Positions 42,713-53,159 of a DNA stretch of 64,000 nucleotides are shown here, in pieces. Source of the DNA: Nemophila menziesii (taxonomy: Eukaryota; Streptophyta; Magnoliopsida; Boraginales; Hydrophyllaceae); NCBI GenBank assembly GCA_029959085.1, contig JARWIR010000031.1, positions 248,001 to 312,000 on the forward strand, given 5' to 3'. Position numbers and translations under genes: made by a program. A model generated the notes under the pieces. That model did no database searches. It worked only from the letters and a program-made list of their open reading frames with translations, and was not told where the DNA came from. Numbering within the stretch: position 1 is the first letter of the stretch; each line of letters begins with the position of its first letter.

Positions 42713-45014
42713 GAAAATTGACCTAAACCTTATGCAAACCTTATTTTTCCTTTTCTTCTAGCCTCCAACACATGAAACACCATTCATGACGAACTAAAGC
42801 TCCAAAAACACTCAAATTTCATCATCAAAACACCAAAATATCACTAATCCATCGCTCTAAACATCATCCAAACACATAATCAATCACAAATCTTTCCAAA
42901 AACACCAAGAAATTCAAGTTTTAATCCAAAAAATTTCTTCACCAAAGCTTAAATTTTATCCTTTAAACCTTTCCAACACCATAGATATTAAATACCCATC
43001 TCAAATAAATCACCAATTCCACTACTGTGCCACTTTCAACAATATGAAGCAACACAAATTTCAATAATAGCTTTGGTACTTTGAAGGTTGGAGATTGCAA
43101 GTGCAAGCGCAAGGTATCAATTCATCATAAATTCCATGGCCAATCCGGTAAAATAGCTAGAACTCTTCTTTTCTTTCTATTACCAGTTGGGAATTAAGAT
43201 TTATTTATCGGAGGAATTGTGAATTGTTTGAGCCTACTATTATATATTTTGCAAGTACTCTTTAAGTAGGTGAAAAATTGAGTTTGGGGTCATCAAAGAT
43301 GACCATGAAGGTTGGAAAGGGTACGAAGAACATGATGAAGATAGGAAGTTGGGTGTTGAGGAGAGATTTTCGTAGAAGAGATGATGATTTAGAGAGCTAG
43401 GACATGATTGTTACTTTAGGAAACGTTACAAAAGAGCTGGACCTTATCTGAAACTTGTTACTTGGCGTGAATACTGTTCAACACGCCACTTATGATCTTC
43501 TAACGCGGGATAAAGTTCTTGGACGCAACACCGGTAACCAGCCACGCGCTGGTTGAGATACGTTTTCTATCATTTTCTCATTTAGTGTAAATTATTTTAT
43601 TGCTTTGAGTCTTTTCGAGACGTGGGGACACGACTCATTTTTGAGTTTGGGGTGGGGTTCGTTGCCTCATCCCAGTTTTTATGTGCTATTTGTTTTTATT
43701 TGCTTTCAATAAAATAATTTCGGAGTTGCGTTTGACTGTAGAAGATTTTAAATGTCCCTTTAAGCAGACTTTTGATAAATCTATGATAGTAAATAGTGGA
43801 CTTTAGGGAATGATATAAAACGCATTTAGAATTGCATGCAAACATAGGTAATTGATAGGAAAAATTAATGAACAATGCAAATGAAGTAAGCTTGTACTTA
43901 AGGAATATGTTTGGTGTGTAGAACGTGATCCTAATTAGTAGAGAACCCACTTAGATATGAACTAAAGACGAGCTATGTACTTAGGAAATGATAGGGGCAG
44001 TTCATTGTTAGCCATTTGTGACCTTTTTAGCCTTCAAACCCTTATATTAAATATTATCTGTCTTAACCCATTTTGAGCCTTTAGCCTTTTCTTTTGTAGC
44101 CACGATATAAGCCCATTATCCCTTAGATTATTAGGCATGACCATATGACCCGCACTTGAATCACGATCCTGAGACATGTCTCGAGCTTGAGTTTGGGGTG
44201 GTGGGTCCACTTATGGGGAATTCATTGGGAATGGATGTATGTGTTTATATTGTAGCACAATTGCAGATGATTATACTTCTTTTAACCCTTTGCCGGGATT
44301 GAAAAAAAAATGTAAAAGAGAAAAAAAATATAAAGTTGAAAAATCCATTACAGTAGGAACCGGGAACCCGGTCCGCAAAAACCGGGAACCCGGTTTGCAA
44401 CTGTACAAAAAAAAGAGAAAAGAAAAGAAAAAGAAAAATATGAAAGAATAAACATCCGGCAAAGTAGAATTTTCTGAAAAATCATCTTATTTGTAATGGG
44501 TTGACATGGGACGCTAAATTAGTGCGTAAATGGGTGAGTGAGAACATTTTTTAGCGTAAACTCAAGCTCGAGGACATTTGTTGATGGTAAGTGAGGAGAG
44601 AGCCAAAAGCTCACTTCAAATTTACCAAATATACATCCACACCGTCCTTAAGCCAATATTAAAACCATAAAGACCTCGTGATGCCTAAGTGCATAGTGAA
44701 TTTATGATTATGTTGATAGGGAATATACTAGGTGGAGCGTTCAAAGCGAGGTAGGATTGATGACCACCCTATAGCCATCATACAGAGATGAGTTCAAGTG
44801 TAACCTTTAAGCATTGCGAATTTAATTTTATAATTGAGATTATTTGTGTTTGATTTTGCATTATAGATGTATGTATATATTATTTTCTAGAGTTTGCTAT
44901 ATGAGATTTATCTTAAGAATTGCTTTAGGCTTATTTATTAGCTTCTACTTTCTTTGCGTTTACTTCTACCCCTTTGTTTTGTTTTGTTTTACTTTGTCGG
45001 GACGACAAAGATTT
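42713..45014 (+). other. 3' noncoding region of element B with conserved blocks
   Basis: No supported ORF. Conserved block 1 at 43605-43664, block 2 at 44140-44220 and block 3 (stem AGTGAG...CTCACT) at 44589-44615, matching those of A and H. Several purine tracts (TTTGAGTTTGGGGTGGGG, 43641; TTTGGGGTGGTGGG, 44191). Confidence 0.75.
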
Positions 45015-45027
45015 GAGTTGGGGGTCT
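45015..45027 (+). other. Polypurine tract of element B
   Basis: GAGTTGGGGGTCT, immediately before the 3' LTR, identical to that of A. Confidence 0.8.
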
Positions 45028-46617
45028 TGATGTCTCCCTAATTGTTCTTATTTTAGACCCTTGGGAGACATCATTTTTGGTGTTTATTTGATTAATTCGA
45101 TAGACTTTTGGGCTAAATATGCAATAATCCGAATTTCCTCTTTTATTTCTAGTATTTTTAATTTATTAAACATTTACGCGTAATCTTGTGTATTTTAGTG
45201 GAAAGTTTGTAGGTTTTGAATATTAGCTAGGAGAGGAATCCGAGAAGAAAGTCAAAGATCGTGATATAGAGTCAAAGGTTGAAGATAAATCCCGAAAAGA
45301 ATTATATTTTGAAGCTGCAATCTGGAAAACAAGCCAAAGATTGTTGATTTCGAGGAACTTACGAGTTGATTTAGCCGCTGACCTCTGAAGAGATTATGTT
45401 CCTTATTGAATTACGGAAATTTAGCAAGTGATTTGAGATCAATCGGAGTTATAATAAATCGGCTAGAGCTGTTTTAGTGGAGGTGGTGCAGCAGTTACGG
45501 GATTTGGGCTTGATTAGTGGACTTGCTCTTTTTATTATTCACTTAATCCCTAATTAAAAGCCCATTCCGAATTTGAGCTTATAAAAGGAGCTTTTTACTT
45601 CTATTTTACACACCTCTCATTTTTATTCTTCAATTCAAATCATCCTTAGAAGAGAGTGTCCGGAGAAGAAGCAGAAGCAAGGAAAAGAAGAAGCCTAGAG
45701 CTGGAGACTGTCTATATCTCCAATTCGCAGCCAAACCAATTCCGAAATTAGGTTTCTCTGTATTTTCTTTCTGTAAAACAATATGAGTTTTATTATTTTT
45801 AACTTAGTTTTATTTTCCATTAGCATGAGCTAATTTCTCTTAGTGCTTGAAAATGCATAATGGGTGAATCCCTATTCTATTTATTTTCATATGTTTGAAT
45901 TTGAGTTTTAATTAATTAAATCAAATTGGGTCTTTTACATTTTTCTATAATTTGTGATTATTTACGGTTCTTAGAGTCGCGAACTAATAACATGTTTTAG
46001 TATTTAGGCTATTCCACATAGTGGCGTGTGGATCATCTTGACGGGGGGTTTAGGTGCAGAATCAATTACAGAATATAAAATAGATTCTATCTGACTTTGA
46101 CGAGCGTAGTTAATTTTATGGCCAATGAGGTAATTTTAATTTAATCATTCGAAGGTGGATCATAATCACCCTGACGGGGTTTGTGACCCCCTAGAATAGC
46201 TTCGTAGTCCACCCTGACGGGGGTACGAAGATTCCCGAATCCCGGCCAATGTCAATTGACCAATTTGCCCATTAAACAACATATGTTATGAAATAGAGTT
46301 AGGAGAATCCCTTGCGTCTCTTAAGTACTGCCTGCTCATATTTGCGTCTAGCATTTATTTACTTGCATCCAGTTCCATTACTTGCATTTTTACTTAGTCT
46401 TTAATTATCTTAGGAATTAGAAAACCAAACAAACTCTATCAAATCTTTTATTTACATTCAAAGTGCAATTATTCATTAATTGATAAGCATTGTAGTTAAC
46501 CATACCGTCCCTGCGAACGATCCTGTTTATCACTATTATTACTTGGGACAACCGTACACATGCGGTTGTGGTTCTCTTACTTATTGCATTATTTTTAGAA
46601 CACATAAAGGACCACCA
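45028..46617 (+). repeat. 3' LTR of element B
   Basis: 1590 bp, TGATGTCTCC...GGACCACCA, followed by the GCGGA target duplicate. TATA box near 45581. Confidence 0.92.
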
Positions 46618-46622
46618 GCGGA

Positions 46623-46915
46623 CCGACTCACCGGCGGTCTGACCGGCTTGCCGCTCGATGACGTCATAAACCGTGTCGACCAATGCGACCACAGTTTTTG
46701 CTTGTGTTGCTCTCGGCATAAAACTTGCTTCGTAAAACTGTGTCACGGTTTTTGGGCACCGACATACCGGTGGTAGGGGCGGCATACCGGCGAGGCAATT
46801 TTTCGAAAAGTCTCGTCTCGGCATAAAACCTGATTCGTAAAACCGTAGCACTGCTTTTGGCTCACCGGTATACCGGTGGTATGGGCGGCATACCGGCGAG
46901 CATGTCAGAATATAC
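46623..46915 (-). repeat. GC-rich palindromic phrase region of element H
   Basis: Contains GGTATACCGGTGG-type and CGGCATACCGGCGAG phrases and a two-unit tandem repeat with a period of about 105 bp (46711-46815 and 46816-46910), each starting TCTCGGCATAAAAC. It joins across element B to GGCGCGGA at 39077. Non-coding. In H it lies just 3' of the integrase-tail segment, the same relative place as the palindromic cluster in element B. Confidence 0.75.
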
Positions 46916-47117
46916 CCAAAAATTTCTTTTTCCTCCCTAACTCGATTCCTTTAATACCAGAACATCAAAAACACTAATAACTTTCTCAAATATGCAATAT
47001 CAACTAAAAATAACTAACTAAACATGAATTAAAAATATAAAAACATAAAAAATTGCGGGTTGTCTCTCGTACGACACTTTTATTTAACGTCTTTCAAAGT
47101 TAGACGTGTTACCTCTA

Positions 47118-47840
47118 TCAAGATTTGCGAATATAGCCTCCCCAACAACGTGCAAGAATATGAACGTCTAATAATCTCCGCTTAATGCCCCTTTTGGGCA
47201 TGATCTCTATCACCTTAGCTGAAACAACTTCAGTGACTACAAATGGTCCCATCCACGAGTCTTTGTGACCTCGTGGCCTAGTCTCTGGTTTGTGGGCTTT
47301 CCATAAAACTTCATGGGCAACCCCAAACTCAATATTTGATTCAGTATCCACAGGCTTTGCATGGATCTTTTCTTTAGGGACTTTGTGATGTGAAAGGCTG
47401 TGGATGATAGGAACGGTGGGATATGACTTCCTTAATTTCTTACCCCAGACATAGAATGTCTTGGATACGTTTTTAGCATGAAGGGTAACTGTCCTTTCCT
47501 GGAAGTTAATTATGCTCTGGCTTGTGGCCATGAAAGGCCTTCCAAGTATGATTGGACCCTGCTTATCTGCATCGAAATCAAGTATAACAAAGTCAGTATG
47601 GATGGTGATATTACCTGATCGGACATGAACATCCTCCACTATTACTCATGTCTTGGTAACTGAGTTGTCAGCAAACTGCAACTTCACTGGAGCTTTCTCT
47701 GATTTCTGAAGTCCAAGTCTATCGAACACGGACTTTGGCATAAGATTCACACCTGAACCCACATCACACATAACTTTCACCTTGAGCGTACCATTTATTT
47801 GTATAGGAAGATTAAAGCTTCCTGGATCTTTGAGCTTCAA
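47118..47840 (-). pseudogene. Element H aspartic protease fused to an integrase-tail-like segment
   Basis: Two frames with one stop between (47643, where Arg CGA appears to have become TGA). 47646-47840: CDVGSGVNLMPKSVFDRLGL, the retropepsin region as found in Athila-type elements, in which the usual Asp-Ser/Thr-Gly is not canonical. 47118-47639: ADKQGPIILGRPFMAT, the protease C-terminal hallmark, then about 50 residues, then HKDSWMGPFVVTEV and KRGIKRRLLDVHIL, resembling the region after the integrase core. RT, RNase H and the integrase core are missing with the frame open across the junction (around 47260-47330), pointing to a clean internal deletion. Confidence 0.75.
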
Positions 47841-47864
47841 TGGTAACTCTTTCTCTACTTTTCT

Positions 47865-48405
47865 TTAGACCTTCACAGTCTCTTTCTTGGCTTCTACACT
47901 CGCTTCTTTCTCTGGAATAACTTGCGTAAAAACTTGTTGCGGTATAAGCCCTTTCTTTGCAATCTCAAACATTTGGGCATTGAAATTCTCTAGAGTATAC
48001 GCCTCTACAAATGTCAACCTTCGGATTTGTATCAGGAATAATTGGTGACACTGTTTGAACAACTGGTGGCAATTCCACCTTCTCTTCTTCTTTCTTTTCT
48101 TGCACAACAGGTGCAACTTCTATTTTCTCTTTTGAGGCTTCCTCTTTCTCTTTAGCTCTCTCAGTTTGTAACTTCATAACCGATCTAATATCTTCTTGCA
48201 TATCTCTCAGAAGCTGTATTAATTCGGATCCTTCATCTAATTCTTCATCCTCAGAACAGCCAGAGTCCACGGGGCTAGACTTGGTTGGTTCTTCTTCGGT
48301 ACTAGAAACTTCCACGAAACTTTCTGCAGCATGCGGTACTTCCTTATTCTCTTTAGTTTCAAGTAAAATAGCCTTACAAATCTTCAAACCCGACATTGGA
48401 ATCAC
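47865..48405 (-). pseudogene. Element H gag-protease linker, acidic
   Basis: Overlapping frames 47965-48405 and 47865-48116, Glu/Lys-rich (KEEASKEKIEVAPVV, KEEEKVELPPVV). Ends with LENFNAQMFEIAKKGL near the protease. A frame change occurs near 48000. Low-complexity spacer, likely disordered. Confidence 0.6.
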
Positions 48406-48955
48406 CTCCTTCGATAGCCTTCAATTCTTTCGCTTCCATAATATTAGTAAGAACTTTATTCATTTGTTCTACTCGTGTACCTAAGATTTGAATTGAAGCT
48501 TCTTGTTCTATTAACTTCTCGTTCTTTGAATGCATATTAGTGGTCATAAGATCCATAAAATTATTCAATTGTTGATCACCCACAACTCCTTCTTGAGGAT
48601 ATTGTGGTAGAGCCTTCTGAGCTAAAGTATCGGAATATGCGTCATTAACAGGTTGTTATGGAGGAACAGGTCGATTATAATTCAGATTCCCTAGATATGA
48701 AGCTTGACCTCTTGGTTGGAAAGAGTTATTCTGGGGACGATGTTGATAATGACCTGGATTAGTGGCCCCTTGTGGATTTGAATACTGCATACCCGGATGA
48801 TTCCTGTTACCAAATTGATAATTTCCTCGGTTGGATATGAAATAAACAGATGCTGGATTTCCTTCACACTCTTCCCATGTATGATTTGTGACCCTACACT
48901 GTTGACAACCTTGTGCTTCTTGCACTACATTTGCTGCGGCTAAATTATTCTGCAT
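48374..48955 (-). pseudogene. Element H gag C-terminal part with zinc knuckle
   Basis: 48656-48955: CQQCRVTNHTWEEC, a CX2CX4HX4C nucleic-acid-binding knuckle, then a Gln/Asn/Pro/Gly-rich tail (YQFGNRNHPGMQYSN). 48374-48583: DQQLNNFMDLMTTNMHSKNE, a helical block seen between gag and protease of Athila-like elements. One or more stops separate them (near 48656). Confidence 0.75.
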
Positions 48956-48962
48956 CTCAAGC

Positions 48963-49870
48963 TTAATTTCTTTGATTTGATTTTACAATGCGGCTAATTG
49001 AGCTGGGTTTGCAGTTTCTGCATCTAATCGAAGCGCACCTATGGTGTTTGTAACTGGAGCTCACGAAAGTGGCCAACTCATTTCTGTTTCGATTATCCAA
49101 ACCTTTGGCGGCTTCTACAGGATCCATGGACACAACGTTTCCCTTTCCAAGATTATCTACCCTCAGTCTACTTTCAGCATTAATACCCTGATAATATATA
49201 GCTAACTGTAAAGACGGGGTGTAACCGTGGAGTGGACATCTAGCTAACTTCTGTTGAAACCTTATCCATGCGTCTCCTACTTCTTCTCCATTCTCTTGAC
49301 AAAACTTCGCAAGCTCGCTCTGATCTTTGAGTCTCATACTCTTCGGATAAAATCGGTTAAAGAATGCGGCTTGAAGTTCTGCCCATGTTTAATTGTACCT
49401 GGTGGTTGTCTATCTAGCCAATCACCAGCTTTGCCGGTCAGAAAGAACATAAACATGTGACAATACAGTTGCTCGCGTGTAATGCCTGGAGTAACATAGG
49501 CATCACAAATCTGCATGAACTTCTGAATCGCTCTTATCGGATCTTGGAACTGCTGCACCACTATAGAGTCCGAAATTCTGAAATTGACTGAGCATGCCCT
49601 GATCGGGCCTGAACTTGATATTCTGGATCTCAGGAGGACGATAACTAATGGTTGTACTTGAAAAGGTGCTCCCACGACTGAGAGATCTTGTTCAGTTCTG
49701 TTGTTCTTTCTGTTATCTCCTGGTTGTGGTGGTGGTAAATGGCCTAAAGGACCACGTGGTGGCTATACTCCTTGTTGTTGATTCTCTGCCATAGCTCTTC
49801 TTTGGTTTCTTTCTTCTCGGATACGTCTGTTATAAGCTCCGAAGCTCCTTTCGGGCTCCGGGAGATAAGC
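48963..49870 (-). pseudogene. Element H gag, N-terminal and capsid-like part
   Basis: N-terminal leader with NRRIREERNQRRAMAENQ (about 49790-49840) carrying stops. 49334-49675: FMQICDAYVTPGITREQLYC then FFLTGKAGDWLDRQPPGTI, the retrotransposon-gag core. 48963-49337: MRLKDQSELAKFCQENGEEV, DAWIRFQQKLARCPLHGY and LQLAIYYQGI, the second half of the core. Gag forms the particle in the cytoplasm. The two core frames overlap at 49334-49337, indicating one shift. Confidence 0.82.
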
Positions 49871-50016
49871 CAAGATGCACTGTTAAAACCTGAAAAACAC
49901 TAAAGCAAACCAACAAGCGTAAATCTGAAAAAAATAAAAATAAAAACTGGAAAACAAAAATTAACTAAAAACTACTACTACTAATATAAATAACCCACAC
50001 GCTAACGAGACACAAG

Positions 50017-50034
50017 TACCCGGCAGCGGTGCCA
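50017..50034 (-). other. tRNA-Asp primer-binding site of element H
   Basis: Minus strand TGGCACCGCTGCCGGGTA, 6 bases inside the 5' LTR; two further changes from the A/B version. Confidence 0.8.
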
Positions 50035-50040
50035 AAAATT

Positions 50041-51581
50041 TGGTGTCACCTAGGGTGTGATAAAATAATAGAATAAAAGGTAGATAAGTGATGCACAAAT
50101 CACCCTAGAGTAGCACAATTCTGCAAGTATTACAGGACGTATGCAAGTTTTAATGATAAGAATATTCGTTCCTCAGGGACTTAAATGTGTTAGACAGATG
50201 GGTAAATAAATCAGAGTAGCAATAATTAATTGAAGGAGAGAAAATAAATACTATTTAATGAGAGATTAATGATTAAAGTAATTAAATTAAAAGACAATAA
50301 AAAAATATGGAAGAAATAAGATGAGAGAGTAGAACTTAGGTTTTGCTAGTATGCACTAATCTTTCTAATTCTTTCTATCAATTTCAGTTTATAAGGGAGA
50401 TAATATCTCTTGGATATGTAGTCAGGATTCTAAATTCTTCCTATCCCCATAGAGCGAACTAGGATGGAAACCTCACAATCACGAGGGAACTCACAAAGGG
50501 TTAACCTGCGCCACTTGGGTCCTAGGTGTACTCCTACCTACTAATGATGTTTGGTGATGAAAATAAACCTTAGTGACTATCTAGTTAGGCTGGTGTTGTC
50601 AGGAACATTTCCTTATTCTAGACGTTTATGTGGTGTTTCAATAATTAGACACCCCTTTCGGGCGACCATCTAACTACTATTAGCAAAGTCCTAAATTGAT
50701 CAAGTTTAAGACAGACAATAAATCAAAGCACATAAACCAAATATATGGTTAAGTAGCTATAATCAGATTAAAACATATAATTCCCAAAGAAACTTAGATA
50801 GAAAGAAAATAGAATTCATAGATTATACATAATGCAAAGTCCAAGCTATGGGAAAATTAGTTCATACCTGAAGGAAATAAACTAAAAGAATGATACTAAG
50901 ATGTCATCTTGCTCTCTTCAATAACTTTAATGATATAAAACTTAAGGACTAACTTATGAGAGGCAAGGATTATTTTAAAAAGGTTAAAGGGTGTATTTAT
51001 AGGTGTTTAGAAGACCTAATTCATTTTCTTGAAGTGGAAGACAAGTAACTTGGACTCCAAGCCGAACTCAAATTCGTAACCCTAAAATATAGTAAAGGTA
51101 TTAATCTGTCGCTGTTTTGTTTTGCCCGTAACTTCTTCGTTTCAACTCCGATTGATGCGTTCCATATGTCAAAACTGATCTCGGAAAGCTCTATAACTTT
51201 ACTTCAGGCCATTCTTCCAAATTCTTAGCCAATGAGTTATGATAACTTCTATGGTCGTAGGTGCTAGAATTTTAATTTATTTGACAACTTTATCTTTCCA
51301 TATCTTATATTTTCTTTCCTTATCTCCAATTCCCATGCATATATTCTTTCCTTTATCTCTTTAGACTTGATTTGGTATCTAATTAATTTGTATATATCTT
51401 TAAAGCTTCACACTAAATAAATAAATTAAACCAAATATGCTATAAAAATAATAAATCATTAAATCAAGACAAGAAATAGGAAAGTGCACTAATACATAAG
51501 AAAACTCGACTAAAAGACTTCTAAAACGCTAAAAATGATGTCTCCAACTAAGATTAAATCATCACAAATGGGGAGACATCA
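50041..51581 (-). repeat. 5' LTR of element H
   Basis: 1541 bp; minus strand TGATGTCTCC...GGTGACACCA. Minus-strand TATAAATA near 51000. Followed on the right by the CTCAC target duplicate and element J gag. Confidence 0.9.
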
Positions 51582-51586
51582 CTCAC

Positions 51587-52332
51587 TCATCTTCATATGT
51601 AGCTCTTCACACAAAGTAAGCTCCCAAGAGAGTGATAACTAAGCGTTATAGTTTGAGCATTAGAAATTAGAATACTAGACTTAAATTGATTGTACTCATG
51701 AGGTAATCCACGCAAAGTTTACATAATTATATCTTCAAGAGGAAGAGAAGACGAGGCAGTGTCTAAACCATCACAAATATCCTGTATCTCAGCTAAATAA
51801 GTTGTCATACTTCGACCGTCTTTCTTTAGATTACATAGTTTCATTTGTAGTTGATGTATATGAGTTCGACATTTAAATATAAAAATCTCTTCAAGTTTGT
51901 TCCAGAAATCATTGGCATGAGGTAACTTAACAACTTGAGCTAAAATTGATGAAATCATAGAAGAACGGAGCAATACCTTAAGCTGCTGATCTTCTATGAG
52001 CCACGTAGTGAAGGATGGATCATCATCAAGTGGTCGAGAATCAACATCACGAACATGAGATAAATAACCATGAGCTTCCAGGCTTTAATCTAAGATATCC
52101 ATAACATATAATTTGTCGAGTCAAACTTGATTTGTACAAGACTACTCCAATTTTGACGTAATAACAAAAGCCCAGCTGGAATAGCTGTACTAGTGTGTAT
52201 ATGAGGTGAAGTAGACGAAGAGGACTCCATGATTAAAGAAAGAGAGAGCGGAAGCTTGGATCTAAATAGACAGGGGTGAATCACGACTCTATTAATGGTC
52301 GACGTGAAGGTTTGCTGTATTTTTAAAAGCAA
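51587..52332 (-). pseudogene. Element J gag, N-terminal part
   Basis: 52090-52332: NWSSLVQIKFDSTNYMLW, the conserved N-terminal block of copia gag. 51719-51973: NDFWNKLEEIFIFKCRTHIH, LQMKLCNLKKDGRSMTTYLAE and the acidic DICDGLD, the UBN2-type gag core. A break near 52085 separates them. Gag is cut at 51586 by element H and continues at 29410. Confidence 0.85.
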
Positions 52333-52342
52333 AACCCCCTTT

Positions 52343-52357
52343 GGCTATCTGGTACCA
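52343..52357 (-). other. Primer-binding site of element J
   Basis: Minus strand TGGTACCAGATAGCC directly after the LTR; differs from TGGTATCAGAGCC of tRNA-iMet by one substitution and small changes after the first ten bases. Confidence 0.7.
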
Positions 52358-52501
52358 TGATAGATTATATAAAAGAGACAAAAAAGATTTTTGTTTATAT
52401 TTCTTGATAATAAAAGTTGTACAATGTGTGTAGTATATATAGATAAGTAACAGACCTATCTTGCTGATGTATACATACATAACGAATCTATTCTTCTAAC
52501 A
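52358..52501 (-). repeat. 5' LTR of element J, 144 bp
   Basis: Minus strand TGTTAGAAGAATAG...CTATCA. Short for a copia LTR. A TATATA stretch lies at about 52434-52440. The paired 3' LTR was not found. Confidence 0.7.
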
Positions 52502-53102
52502 AACTTTGTCATGTAATGTTTAAGTAATATTCCTCTACAAGTAAGCTTCATGTATCTTCTGATACGCCCTTAGCTGTATATGGTTCAACAATCATTACAC
52601 AAATTCCTACCATATTAAGAAATCTCTTAAATCTTTTCTCTCACGGTTAGGACAAACTTGAAGAGTCTACATGTCTATGAAAATACAAGACATAGATGGT
52701 GTAGATGGCTTGGAAGATTATAATAGTGAACTATGCGAAAGTAATTGGCTTAAGTAGAAAACGTGAAACTAAAAAGTCGACTAAAAGTCAAATTTTACAT
52801 CAAAAAAATTAAAGAATTAACTTAGACAACGATAAAAAAACACATGAGTTGAAAATGATGAAAGATCAACTTAATCGTTTTGAATACTTATTCCATTGTA
52901 TGAATGGAGTTGTTTAGATTTACTTAATATTAGTATAAAAAATTAATATGAACGAAGTAGTATTTATTATTTACTCTTATTACAACTCATTATTGTATAT
53001 ATGTATCTTGATGCATGAGATTGTCCACTCAATTAATAAATTTTTATTATACATAAAATTATAAGATTTATTAAATGGTTATTATCTTTCTAAATTTAAA
53101 TA

Positions 53103-53103
<1 letters not shown>
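52502..53103. other. Spacer, nothing recognised
   Basis: AT-rich sequence between element J and LINE K without supported ORFs or repeats on either strand. Confidence 0.6.

Positions 53104-53152
<49 letters not shown>
53104..53152. repeat. (TA)n microsatellite at the 3' end of LINE K
   Basis: About 24 TA units. It directly follows the LINE 3' end in the minus direction and may have replaced or grown from its tail. Confidence 0.9.
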
Positions 53153-53157
<5 letters not shown>

Positions 53158-53159
53158 AA

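Larger units (their letters stand above)
39085..46617 (+). mobile_element. Element B: complete non-autonomous Athila-like LTR element
   Basis: 7533 bp, target duplication GCGGA at 39080-39084 and 46618-46622. LTRs 39085-40673 and 45028-46617 (1589 and 1590 bp), tRNA-Asp primer site 40680-40697, polypurine tract 45015-45027. The interior has no gag, protease, RT or integrase; it encodes a Gln/Trp-repeat protein with a coiled coil, followed by the same type of 3' noncoding region as A and H. All cis signals are intact, so it could have moved using enzymes of a related element. Confidence 0.92.
29416..51581 (-). mobile_element. Element H: Athila-like LTR retrotransposon lacking RT, host of B and I
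   Basis: Minus-strand element with target duplication CTCAC at 29411-29415 and 51582-51586. 5' LTR 50041-51581, tRNA-Asp primer site 50017-50034, gag and protease 49870-47118, GC-rich phrase region 46910-46623 plus 39084-39060, env-like ORF region 38838-37437, noncoding 3' region, 3' LTR 29416-30964. Without nested elements B and I it is about 9.7 kb. The protease frame passes into an integrase-tail-like segment with no RT, RNase H or integrase core between, so the element is non-autonomous. Gag and protease also carry stops. Confidence 0.87.
24961..52501 (-). mobile_element. Element J: Ty1/copia retrotransposon, split and 3'-truncated
   Basis: Minus strand. From right to left: 5' LTR 52358-52501, primer site 52343-52357, gag 52332-51587, [element H 29416-51581], gag end and protease 29410-28774, [LTR E 27218-28765], integrase 27217-26087, RT 25970-24961. 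The order gag-protease-integrase-RT is diagnostic of copia. The RT end, RNase H and 3' LTR are missing, cut off by the isolated LTR at 24960. Without inserts it is about 3.8 kb. Many frameshifts and stops; non-functional. It is the oldest layer of this nest because all other elements lie inside it. Confidence 0.88.

Noticed and set aside
42130..42721. Overlapping ORFs rich in repeated motifs on both strands of element B
   Set aside because: They read through the palindromic ACCGGGTACCCGGT cluster; repeats in frame are a by-product.
46480..46851. 98- and 144-codon ORFs near the end of element B
   Set aside because: They cross the 3' LTR end and the H phrase region, so they are chimeras of two elements.
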